Assembly: GCA_017983775.1 (NCBI GenBank)
Contig: JAGOAT010000005.1
Location: forward strand, 1 to 41,714
Direction of reading: 5' to 3'
Origin: Candidatus Saccharibacteria bacterium
GTDB lineage: Bacteria > Patescibacteriota > Saccharimonadia > JAGOAT01
DNA: 41,714 nt
This document shows, in pieces, positions 32,793 through 40,642 of the stretch. The notes under the pieces were generated by a model. That model was not told the origin of the DNA. It saw only the letters and a program-made list of their open reading frames with translations, and made no database searches. The position numbers and the translations under genes are program-made. The first letter of the stretch is position 1. Each line of letters begins with the position of its first letter.

Positions 32793-33857
32793 GATAACTA
32801 ATACTACTATTGATTTATCAAAAACGCAAGCATAAGCGAATACATTATTTATCTATATTAGTCAGGCAATCGAATCGAACAATACAGCTGCTGCAATAAT
32901 GGTAGATAGAAGCTTATTAATGCCGAAAGATTTGTTCGCTAGATTAAGCACATTGGGAGTACTGCAGTATATTGTAATTTCGCTGAATAATATATTCAAA
33001 TTGTGATAAAAACAATTTATTAGGGTTGGGTAGGTTAGTGAGCAAGAATGAATAATTGATAATCCAATGTCCTTGGGTGCAAATATATACTTTATAATGA
33101 CTACAAATACTACCGAAAGATTACAATCAATAATCTTGTAATATTAACAACATCAATCCAATACTATATCTAATTGGTAGAGCTAGAACTAGCTGAAGAC
33201 GACTATACAAATATCAAGAGCCAGGTTACTAGGTAGGCTTTGGGTTAGTAAATGCTGAATCTCCGGTCTTGCCCTTCGGACAACCCGAAGATGACGGAGT
33301 TGGGAGGGTATTTAAGAGACGATGGGAGGTAGTCATCTGAATGGATCTCAATTAGCATTGGTGCTATATTCTGAGCTTAAGCAGTATTGAATTATTTGGT
33401 ACTCTATAATCAAACATAAATTATATCCAGAAAATATTCATAGAGAAAAAACATACATTTATGATTATCGCTACTGGGTTGGTATTTTCACATAAGCCTC
33501 ATTCTTTGGAGTGTTATCTTTGTCCAGATTTGAAGAATATTGCATATTGCCAAAGCAAGTATCTGTTTGGTTTTTGGTATATTCCTAAGCAATAATGTCT
33601 AATGTTTTATTTGATGCCGGATATTGACGGGGCATTACTAAGCCAACTCGTGAGTTCGGGAAGCTGTGCAGAGAATAGAATGCTGTGGTACAAAATATTT
33701 ATACATAAAAGCCGAATGACTATAGTCTGATCTGGCAATACTAACGAATAAACATTTTACACTAGAGATCATTATCAAGTATGTGACCTATAAGGTATCC
33801 ATGATGAATAAATTTTTAGATCTAAAACCTCGGTTCGCATTATTGATACCTCTATGT
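32793..33857. other. Gene-free AT-rich stretch with one repeat fragment
   Basis: About 1.06 kb with frequent stops in all frames and no ORF I can support. The only recognisable content is the inverted 31-nt piece of the dispersed repeat family at 33266-33296. It could be decayed coding sequence or hold an unrecognised RNA. Confidence 0.5.
33266..33296 (-). repeat. Dispersed repeat fragment R5 (inverted copy of part of R2)
   Basis: The reverse complement matches 19602-19632 with one difference, including the CTTCGGG...CCGAAG hairpin. Confidence 0.8.
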
Positions 33858-33871
33858 TACAATTTGATCAA
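33855..33871 (+). promoter_or_regulatory. Extended -10 promoter placing the AI-2E-type gene leaderless
   Basis: TGT-TACAAT (33855-33863), ATG 33871 seven bases later; TTCGCA (33834-33839) is a weak -35 at 18 bp. No Shine-Dalgarno. Confidence 0.6.
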
Positions 33872-34929
33872 TGATTAGTATAGGTTTATTTCGTAAATAT
33901 ATAATAAATTTTTATTTTATTACTGGGCTGATGTTAATTTTCTGGTGGATACTGGGTCGTAACGTTGGATTGATTAGTTGGTTGGTGATTTCGGCAATAT
34001 TTTCTCTAGCCTTAGAGCCAATGGTTAATTACCTAGAAAACAAGGGTTGGAAAAGGGGTTTAGCTACTTTTGCAGGGATGACTCTTGGTATCGGCCTATT
34101 GATGCTGGTCGTTATTGGGGTGATTCCAATCTTGATTAGCCAAACAAGAAATCTGGTTGATAGGTTGCCTAATGCCATTATTGATTTACAAAATTTTCTC
34201 GATCAACATTTTGGTTACAACCTAGATCTTAATCAATTAGTTACTGAAGCAGAAGGATTAAATATTAACCTGCGAAGCTATGCTGGAAGCTTGACTACAA
34301 GTGCCGTTGGACTATTGGCGCAAGCCCTAAGCTCTATTTTTCAATTCTTGACTATTTATATGTTTACTTTTTATTTAACAGCCGAAGCCCCCAAGCTCAG
34401 GAGATTTATTTTTAAGTTTTTGCCAAAATCCAAACAAGGTACCCTATTAGAAATCTGGGAGATTGCAATTGATAAAACAGGAGGATATTTTTATTCTAGA
34501 ATCATTCTAGGGCTAATTTCGGCAATCTCAGCATCAACTGTTTTCATGATATCTGGGTTAGATTTTGCTGTACCGTTAGCTATTTGGCTTGGGTTTATAT
34601 CACAATTTATTCCTAGTATTGGTACTTACTTGGCAGCAATATTGCCAATAATAGTTGCAATATTATCTGGTAATCCATTTACGATGTTGGTAGTGATTAT
34701 TTATATAGTATTGTATCAACAATTGGAAAATTACTTCATCTCTCCAAAGATTACTGCCAAAACTATGGAGTTGCACCCAATGGTAGCTTTCATATCTGCT
34801 ATTGTTGGCAACTCCATTGCTGGTCCGATGGGTGCCTTCTTGGCTTTGCCAGTTGCAGGTGTGATCCAAGAATCAATTAGTCAATACTATGAGGAACATT
34901 ACCTGGAAAAGGGTACAAACAAGGCTTGA
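33871..34929 (+). CDS. AI-2E/PerM-family membrane transporter
   Basis: 352 residues, about eight membrane helices with a soluble helical segment after TM3 (ISQTRNLVDRLPNAIIDLQNFL). The family signature region YQQLENYFISPKITAKTMELHPM is followed by GPMGAFLALPVAGVIQ. The family (YdiK/PerM/TqsA) includes exporters of autoinducer-2 and Na+/H+ antiporters; the substrate here is unknown. The stop codon overlaps the probable TTG start of the next gene. Confidence 0.9.
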   Translation: MISIGLFRKYIINFYFITGLMLIFWWILGRNVGLISWLVISAIFSLALEPMVNYLENKGWKRGLATFAGMTLGIGLLMLVVIGVIPILISQTRNLVDRLPNAIIDLQNFLDQHFGYNLDLNQLVTEAEGLNINLRSYAGSLTTSAVGLLAQALSSIFQFLTIYMFTFYLTAEAPKLRRFIFKFLPKSKQGTLLEIWEIAIDKTGGYFYSRIILGLISAISASTVFMISGLDFAVPLAIWLGFISQFIPSIGTYLAAILPIIVAILSGNPFTMLVVIIYIVLYQQLENYFISPKITAKTMELHPMVAFISAIVGNSIAGPMGAFLALPVAGVIQESISQYYEEHYLEKGTNKA

Positions 34930-36011
34930 CTCTGGTGAATCTCAAGGGGCGACCAGCCAAGATCAGGGCTTCTGGAAATTTGACTGATAGTTCCTCAAAG
35001 TCCAGCCATATCAAGCGTGTGTTGAAAATACTATTGGCAATGTTGTTGGTTTTGCTCATTTCAGCTATGTTGCTTGATTGGTACTATAAACAACAGAATA
35101 ATGATCAACCTAGAGAGCTTGGGGTGAGCTTCTCGATCAAGGCTAGTCAAGGTTTTGGATTAAATTGGCAAGAGAATTATCTGGCATTATTGGAAGACTT
35201 AGGATTTAGGGATTTACGATTGATGAGCTACTGGGATCTAATAGAGAAAAGTCCGGGGGAGTATGATTTTGCTGATTTGGATTGGCAATTCGAACAAGCT
35301 GAGAGGTTCGGAGCTAAGATTGATCTTGCTATTGGCCTGAGGCAGCCTCGTTGGCCAGAGTGTCATCAACCCGATTGGGTCAGTGGCTTGGATTATGGGC
35401 AAAGAGACCAGAAGCTTAATCAGTTTATTTCCGAAGTGGTCGAGCGCTATCGGACTAGTACTGCCCTTAGTGCTTACCAACTCGAGAATGAATACAGCAA
35501 TAAGCATTTTGGCGATTGTGACTACGATCGAAGCAACTCTAGACTTCAGGCCGAGTACGATCTGGTAAGATCAATCGATCCTGATCACCCGGTCAGAATC
35601 AATGTCAGCAATCAGAGTGGTATCCCTCTAAGAAAACCATTAGGAGATCAGATTGGATTTTCTATATACTTTCAAGCGCATTTCGATCTATTAGGTAGAG
35701 ATAATAGCTGGAGATTTATTTTGCCAAGTTATTGGCATACAGTTAGAGCGGGACTAGTCAAATTATTAGACAAGCGAGATGTCTTCGTACATGAATTTCA
35801 GCTCGAGCCTTGGGGGGACAAGCCGATAGCTGAGATGTCGATTGAGGAACAGTTGGGATATATTGATTCAGAAGAGGTAGAGGGTAGACTTCGGTACTTA
35901 GAAAAGACTGGGATCCGGGAATACTACCTATGGGGTGGGGAGTGGTGGTATTATCTCAAGACTAGAGGGGAATATTCAATCTGGGAAGCAGTAAGTAATA
36001 TTTTGATATAA
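34926..36011 (+). CDS. Membrane-anchored glycoside hydrolase-like (TIM-barrel) protein
   Basis: 361 residues from TTG 34926 (TTGA overlap with the upstream stop; GTG 34935 is an alternative). N-terminal basic segment, one membrane helix (about 33-50), then a barrel resembling GH5/GH42-type clan A enzymes: LGFRDLRLMSYWDLIEKSPGEYDF, QLENEY (Asn188-Glu189, the usual acid/base pair) and VHEFQLEPWG (Glu290 or Glu294 as nucleophile). It probably acts on an extracellular polysaccharide or glycan; substrate unknown. Coupled to the AI-2E-type gene. Confidence 0.75.
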   Translation: MTLVNLKGRPAKIRASGNLTDSSSKSSHIKRVLKILLAMLLVLLISAMLLDWYYKQQNNDQPRELGVSFSIKASQGFGLNWQENYLALLEDLGFRDLRLMSYWDLIEKSPGEYDFADLDWQFEQAERFGAKIDLAIGLRQPRWPECHQPDWVSGLDYGQRDQKLNQFISEVVERYRTSTALSAYQLENEYSNKHFGDCDYDRSNSRLQAEYDLVRSIDPDHPVRINVSNQSGIPLRKPLGDQIGFSIYFQAHFDLLGRDNSWRFILPSYWHTVRAGLVKLLDKRDVFVHEFQLEPWGDKPIAEMSIEEQLGYIDSEEVEGRLRYLEKTGIREYYLWGGEWWYYLKTRGEYSIWEAVSNILI

Positions 36012-36038
36012 AGGCAAAGTGAGGTATTAATATATAGT

Positions 36039-37568
36039 ATGGAAACGAATTCAGAGACTTTAAACACTAGCGAAATAAACGAGCAGGATCCGCAGGATCC
36101 AAGGGGTGAACTAGACAAGCTTGATCAAATACTGGAAGATGGTTGGCCAGCTTCAAAAAATGATGAAAGACAATCTTGTCTCAACAGTATCTTTGAAGGT
36201 CGGATCTTAAGGGAAATGCGTGACGCATTACTTGAAGTTATTTACCGACAAGAATATTATCAAATTTTACTATTGGTAGCAGACAACGAGAAAGGCATAT
36301 CTAATACTGGGTCTCGTTCAGAAAAAAGAGGGGATGATCAATTATGGGCCAGATATTGTAGGCACGTTACTAGAACACGTCAAGAATTTGAGTCATATAT
36401 CGAAGCAGTATTAGCAAATATTTTTAGTATTTTTTGGGACCGGGGCACTCAAGAGGCTTATCAAGAACAAATTAGCCGGATTACTAAGATTGTAGGAGAT
36501 AACGAACTCGAGTATATTATTAGTAAGATTAATGGAGTTTACGATGCGATTGAATATCTAGATGAAGAAGATAATACATTGGACACTCTGATTGGGCGGA
36601 TCTTTTTTGACTCAAGTGGTAAGGTTGTAACATCTAGGGAACTGCTTGATTTATACGACCGTTATATCGAGGAATCTAACGATCAATTATCTTCTCCTTA
36701 CCCAAGGAATTTGCTTGCAATGGGTTTTCATCAAGTATTGGTTGGTAGTGATTCTGATCAGGATAAGACTCGATCTACAGAATTGACAGGGTTAGCATTG
36801 GAGTTAGTCATCCGAGATCAGATAGGAGAATGCTTACAGTCTATTAGTAACCTAGATCCTGTTACTAAAATTGGTCTAGGAGTGTCTGAGCTGACTCCTG
36901 AAGATATTAGGTCAAGGCTACTAAGGGAGCAGGAAAGTTGGTTGACAAAACCAGTTCTTGATAATAAAGTCAGTAAAGTCTTAGAGGCTGTATTTAGCGT
37001 AGAGTCCCCGTTTGCAAGGGCTAGCACGATACAGGCAGTAGATTGGGCTAGTAAAATAGGTAGGATTATTGATTGCTACAAAGATTTCAATAGAGCCACG
37101 CTGGATAGACTGATATCGAATCAGCAAAAAGGGTACAAAAGAAAGCGGGTAGGGAGAAAGCCGCTACAGAAAGATGATCGCAGGGGATACGAATCTGTAC
37201 TAGATAATACGTATAGGATTAGCGTAGGTGGCACTGAACTTACTACAGAAGAGGATAGCAGTACACATTTCCCTTCGGGGGTTATCGAGAGTGTAAAGGC
37301 TTGGATAGGTGATCATATTAATTCCAAGGATGAGGGGGAGATTAATAACTTGACAGGCGGATTACTCGATTGGGCTATGGAAGCTATGAGGTCGTCTTGT
37401 GGAGAAAATCTTAGAAATATTAAAAAACTACGTGATTATGATGATACCTATCGACTAAGGATTGGCAACTATAGGCTATTCTTTACCTTTGAAAAAAGTC
37501 GTAATGGTATCGCCCCCCGTATTGTCTTCACTAGAATTGCCAGAAAAGACGATACGACATATAATTGA
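36039..37568 (+). CDS. Large protein with C-terminal RelE/ParE-like domain
   Basis: 509 residues. The first ~420 are soluble, acidic and mainly helical, with no family recognised. The last ~60 residues (LRNIKKLRDYDDTYRLRIGN, YRLFFTF, IVFTRIARKDDTTY) follow the RelE/ParE toxin pattern: a YRLRIGxYR strand pair and a terminal R-x-x-x-Y-like end. RelE-type toxins are normally about 90 residues with a small antitoxin gene beside them; none is seen here. The long N-terminus might neutralise or direct the domain (inference). The stop overlaps the M16 gene start by one base. Confidence 0.65.
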   Translation: METNSETLNTSEINEQDPQDPRGELDKLDQILEDGWPASKNDERQSCLNSIFEGRILREMRDALLEVIYRQEYYQILLLVADNEKGISNTGSRSEKRGDDQLWARYCRHVTRTRQEFESYIEAVLANIFSIFWDRGTQEAYQEQISRITKIVGDNELEYIISKINGVYDAIEYLDEEDNTLDTLIGRIFFDSSGKVVTSRELLDLYDRYIEESNDQLSSPYPRNLLAMGFHQVLVGSDSDQDKTRSTELTGLALELVIRDQIGECLQSISNLDPVTKIGLGVSELTPEDIRSRLLREQESWLTKPVLDNKVSKVLEAVFSVESPFARASTIQAVDWASKIGRIIDCYKDFNRATLDRLISNQQKGYKRKRVGRKPLQKDDRRGYESVLDNTYRISVGGTELTTEEDSSTHFPSGVIESVKAWIGDHINSKDEGEINNLTGGLLDWAMEAMRSSCGENLRNIKKLRDYDDTYRLRIGNYRLFFTFEKSRNGIAPRIVFTRIARKDDTTYN

Positions 37569-38860
37569 TGATAATGGTAGTAAAACACAAGGTAGAAGTC
37601 AAAGAACTAGATAATGGGCTTAAGTTAATGCTAATTGATGTTAAGGGGGCGGTGACTTTCAAGCTAGAGATCATCAATCGAGGAGGGTATCGGATCGCTA
37701 AGTCTGATCAATTTGAGCTACCCCATCTACTGGAACATTTGGCATTTGATGGCAACAAAAAGTATCCAGATAAAGAAAAGTATATGTTTGAGATTGAGAA
37801 ACGGGGGGTTTATCAAAATGCTACCACTGCGACCAATCTGATCAAGTATTATTATGATGGAGTATGTAGCGAGACCGAGGATATTATTGATTTGGCTTTG
37901 GCTCAATACTGTCATCCGCTATTTAGACAGGATGATATCAACAACGAGATGGAAGTGATAGATAATGAACTATCAAGATACCTGGAAGATGACATTTATC
38001 GAGCGGGGTATCTCAATTTGCAACTATCGAGTCCTTTTAAGTGGCCAGATCTCAAGACTAGAGTTAGCCAGATGAGAGAGATATCTAGAGAAGATATCCT
38101 GGAGTATTATTACAAGACTCATACTTCTGCCAATACGATGATTATTCTTGCTGGGGATTTGTCTGTTATCGATCTTGAAAGCAAGCTCAGCCAGATCAGT
38201 AAAACTTTTGAAGATGCTGGGTTGACTGGACGGTCATTGCTTAGTCTAGGGCAGACATATAGTACCAATCAGGATCAGGCGATAGTCAATCATCTCAAGT
38301 CAGTTCGTCAACAGCAGGCCAATTTTGAATTGGATTATCTACTGCGAGATTACAACTTGGACGATCGTTATCCCATGAATTTCTTCAATATTATTTATAA
38401 TGGCGGATTTGCCTCTAGGTTATTTGAAAAAGCAAGGAGTGCAGGTCTAAGCTACGGTCCATCTAGTGGCTATACTCAGACTTTGGATTATGCCAGCTTT
38501 AATTTGTCAGATGAGACGATTGCGGGGAAGTTGCCAGATCTTTATAAGCTAATGCTCTCAGAGCTGGATAGGCTACTAAATGGAGAGATCAACAAGTATG
38601 AATTTGCGAGGGCTAAGGGATTTATTTTGGGCAGTTTGCAGAGAAGTTTTCAATTACCAGAAGATCTAGCCAGATTTTATCGAGAAGACTTTGTCTATGG
38701 TAGAGAGCTTAGGAGTCCAGATCAAGTAATCGATATTTATCGAGATTTTGATATGGATAGTATCCTAGCTACTGCCAAGTGCTACATCCAGCCTGCCAAT
38801 AGCATCCTGACAGTGGTGGATAGCCAGCAAGAAATTGACTCCGTATTTTCTAAGAGATAA
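37568..38860 (+). CDS. M16-family zinc metallopeptidase
   Basis: 430 residues. Inverted zinc motif HLLEH (His53, Glu56, His57), with the distal Glu in the conserved helix NNEMEVIDNELSRY. The second half has the M16 C-domain with GGFASRLFEKARSAGLSY. M16 enzymes are processing peptidases that degrade peptides within a clamshell; bacterial single-unit forms act as dimers. ATG 37568 overlaps the preceding stop (TGATG); a TTG at 37565 and ATG 37574 are alternatives. Confidence 0.9.
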   Translation: MIMVVKHKVEVKELDNGLKLMLIDVKGAVTFKLEIINRGGYRIAKSDQFELPHLLEHLAFDGNKKYPDKEKYMFEIEKRGVYQNATTATNLIKYYYDGVCSETEDIIDLALAQYCHPLFRQDDINNEMEVIDNELSRYLEDDIYRAGYLNLQLSSPFKWPDLKTRVSQMREISREDILEYYYKTHTSANTMIILAGDLSVIDLESKLSQISKTFEDAGLTGRSLLSLGQTYSTNQDQAIVNHLKSVRQQQANFELDYLLRDYNLDDRYPMNFFNIIYNGGFASRLFEKARSAGLSYGPSSGYTQTLDYASFNLSDETIAGKLPDLYKLMLSELDRLLNGEINKYEFARAKGFILGSLQRSFQLPEDLARFYREDFVYGRELRSPDQVIDIYRDFDMDSILATAKCYIQPANSILTVVDSQQEIDSVFSKR

Positions 38861-39021
38861 CGGGCAAAGCATATCAAGAGATTAGCGATATAGTACTAGA
38901 TTTGAATATAGAAGGCGTAGTGTTTGATGGGGAGTCCCAGCTGTCGGTTTCAGATTTTGATACTGATGATACGAATATAGAAAACAACGATTCTGAAACT
39001 ACACCATCAATCCCTATTTAA
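38857..39021 (+). CDS. Possible small acidic ORF with non-canonical ATA start
   Basis: A 54-codon frame overlaps the M16 stop by four bases (ATAA) and reads TGKAYQEISDIVLDLNI, then VVFDGESQLSV and a very acidic tail. There is no ATG or GTG at its head; TTG 38902 would give 39 residues. The frame is closed upstream at 38851-38853. The composition is protein-like, but no family is recognised; it could be a remnant. Confidence 0.3.
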   Translation: MTGKAYQEISDIVLDLNIEGVVFDGESQLSVSDFDTDDTNIENNDSETTPSIPI

Positions 39022-39094
39022 ACTATAGGCTTGAAATCAAACTCTTTGATTATTGAGTTAAAAAGTCAGTCAAGAGACCTACTCAGATCGTTAA

Positions 39095-39796
39095 TTAGCT
39101 TTTTGGGCTCAGCACCAGACAAATCTCACCTTTGTATTGCTTTGCAGGGATAGATTGATCGGTATTCGACTGAAGAATTTCTTGATGAAGCTTACTAAGT
39201 TCTCTAGCAAGGGTCAGGTTCCATTGCTCGGTAGACTCAATTGCTTCTAATGTTTTGATGATCCTATGAGGTGACTCAAAGGCGACGAAACTTGTGTGTT
39301 TGAATATTTTTGATATTTCCTGTAGCTTATCTAGGGTTTTTTTAACACGATCTTGACCTTTGGGTAAGAAACCAATAAACATAAATTGTTTAAATTTATT
39401 AGGATGATACAACAGTGAGGTAGTGACTGCACTTGGGCCAGGCAAGATGTCAATATTTAGGTTTTGATTGATTACTTCACGGATCAGGATTTGGCCGGGG
39501 TCATTGATTGCTGGACTACCAGCCTCACTGATTAGACCAACAGTCTTATTATTATCCAGTGCTTCAAATATCTGATTAAGGCGTTTTTTTTCATTACCCT
39601 CGAAGTAAGAAATAATCTTTTGATCTGGTTTAAGTTTAATATCTAGTGAAATAGCATAGGGAGCTAGCTTTGCAATCAAATTTCTAGCCACTCTTGTATC
39701 TTCCGCCAAGAGTAGGTCGGCCCGATAGATACTCTTCAATTGGCGAATGCTAATATCTTCTAGATTGCCAAGCGGAGTAGGAATAATTACTAACAT
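39095..39796 (-). CDS. rsmI: 16S rRNA (cytidine-2'-O)-methyltransferase RsmI
   Basis: 2'-O-methylates a cytidine near the 16S decoding site using SAM. 233 residues of the tetrapyrrole-methylase fold: PTPLGNLEDISIRQLK, LLLAEDTRVARNL, GLISEAGSPAINDPG, LPGPSAVTTSLL, FIGFLPKG and FVAFESPHRI are family hallmarks. The C-terminus is slightly short (E. coli ~286 residues). Preceded by TGC-TAAAAT seven bases before the ATG on the minus strand, so leaderless. Confidence 0.93.
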   Translation of the reverse strand: MLVIIPTPLGNLEDISIRQLKSIYRADLLLAEDTRVARNLIAKLAPYAISLDIKLKPDQKIISYFEGNEKKRLNQIFEALDNNKTVGLISEAGSPAINDPGQILIREVINQNLNIDILPGPSAVTTSLLYHPNKFKQFMFIGFLPKGQDRVKKTLDKLQEISKIFKHTSFVAFESPHRIIKTLEAIESTEQWNLTLARELSKLHQEILQSNTDQSIPAKQYKGEICLVLSPKS

Positions 39797-39812
39797 ACAG
39801 CTGATTTTAGCA
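39794..39812 (-). promoter_or_regulatory. Extended -10 promoter placing rsmI leaderless
   Basis: Minus strand TGC-TAAAAT (hexamer at 39804-39809), ATG seven bases on; TTGCAA lies 18 bp upstream as a -35. The promoter runs into the first 21-nt direct repeat (39811-39831). Confidence 0.6.
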
Positions 39813-39876
39813 TTTCAAGGGGACTCCTTGCAATTTTTGATCTGTTGGAGTGGTCCATTTCAAGGGGACTCCTTGC
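39811..39876. repeat. Two 21-nt direct repeats, each a small hairpin
   Basis: Identical units at 39811-39831 and 39856-39876, 24 bp apart, each containing CAAGG-GGACT-CCTTG. They lie between divergent rsmI and padR genes and could be operators. Two copies only, so not a CRISPR. Confidence 0.8.
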
Positions 39877-39886
39877 CGAGTAGGGT

Positions 39887-39925
39887 GTTCGGTACCGAAC
39901 AAGTGGGGTAGGGTATACCGAACAA
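39887..39925. promoter_or_regulatory. Palindromic operator-like sites upstream of padR
   Basis: A perfect 14-bp palindrome GTTCGGTACCGAAC (39887-39900), then a second half-site TACCGAACAA at 39916-39925, repeating that at 39893-39902 with 23-bp spacing. Plausible binding sites for PadR or another dimeric regulator. Confidence 0.5.
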
Positions 39926-39985
39926 TTATTCTGCGACGTAGTGAAAGTTATCCACAAGTTTTACTATAAAATGATCACTTAGTAC

Positions 39986-40013
39986 TTGACCATGCAAGGT
40001 AGCTAGGTATATG
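39986..40013 (+). promoter_or_regulatory. padR promoter
   Basis: TTGACC (39986-39991), 16-bp spacer, TATATG (40008-40013). The transcript would begin about 40020, so the in-frame ATG at 40011 is upstream of the transcript and ATG 40026 is the likely start. Confidence 0.55.
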
Positions 40014-40025
40014 ATTGTACTTGTG

Positions 40026-40400
40026 ATGCAAGATAGTATACAAAGTAATCTTGCACAGATGCGTAAAGGTACCCTTGAGCTCTGTGTCCTCCAAGTGATA
40101 GGAGCAAAAGAAAGTTACGCGAACGAGATCATTGACAAACTAGAGTCTGTAGGAATAACGATTTCAGAAGGGACGCTTTATCCACTACTGAAACGACTTC
40201 TAAAGATCAAGGCTGTTGCCCATAAGTGGCAAGAGTCTAGTGTCGGTCCACCTCGTAAATACTACGAGATGACTAGGCAGGGCAGACAATATCTCGCGTT
40301 CATTGAGAGTAATTGGGAAGAGATGAACCAAGCAGTTCAACTTTTGTCCAAGAATCTCAAAAGATCAACTAAAACTAACAAAACAATCAACTTCAACTAA
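40026..40400 (+). CDS. PadR-family transcriptional regulator
   Basis: 124 residues from ATG 40026. Opening SNLAQMRKGTLELCVLQVIG, then YANEIIDKLESVGITISEGT, LYPLLKRLLK and PRKYYEMTRQGRQYL: the winged helix and wing of PadR. A C-terminal helix (residues about 90-115) would dimerise. PadR proteins usually repress a neighbouring membrane or efflux gene; none follows in this window, so autoregulation or distant targets are likely. The region upstream holds a palindrome and direct repeats. ATG 40011 is rejected because it sits in the -10 box. Confidence 0.9.
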   Translation: MQDSIQSNLAQMRKGTLELCVLQVIGAKESYANEIIDKLESVGITISEGTLYPLLKRLLKIKAVAHKWQESSVGPPRKYYEMTRQGRQYLAFIESNWEEMNQAVQLLSKNLKRSTKTNKTINFN

Positions 40401-40456
40401 CGTGCTCAATTTTACTTCGCTAGTATCAATCAACTAATACTAGCCATATAATAAGA

Positions 40457-40480
40457 AACCACCCAGCTAGGGTGGTTTTT
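40457..40480 (+). terminator. Intrinsic terminator after padR
   Basis: AACCACCC (40457-40464) pairs with GGGTGGTT (40470-40477), running into TTTTT. The rest of the gap to 40642 is AT-rich with nothing recognised. Confidence 0.85.
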
Positions 40481-40642
40481 AATTGGTACTCAAAAATAAT
40501 CTTGCAACTTATATAGGACTTAATTAATTTCAATTACTAAGTTTGAATTGATTGAGACAAAGTATCTATTGGGACAATCTAACATAGATATTGATTACTA
40601 GGCTTATATGAGGAGTCTGTTATTTATGCTTTAGGATAATGC

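Noticed and set aside
39811-39876. CRISPR-like repeat pair
   Set aside because: Only two units with one 24-bp spacer, no cas genes, and each unit is a hairpin in a promoter region.
39948-39956. Replication origin from a perfect DnaA box
   Set aside because: Only one consensus box was seen, with no dnaA or dnaN gene and no AT-rich unwinding region flanked by boxes.
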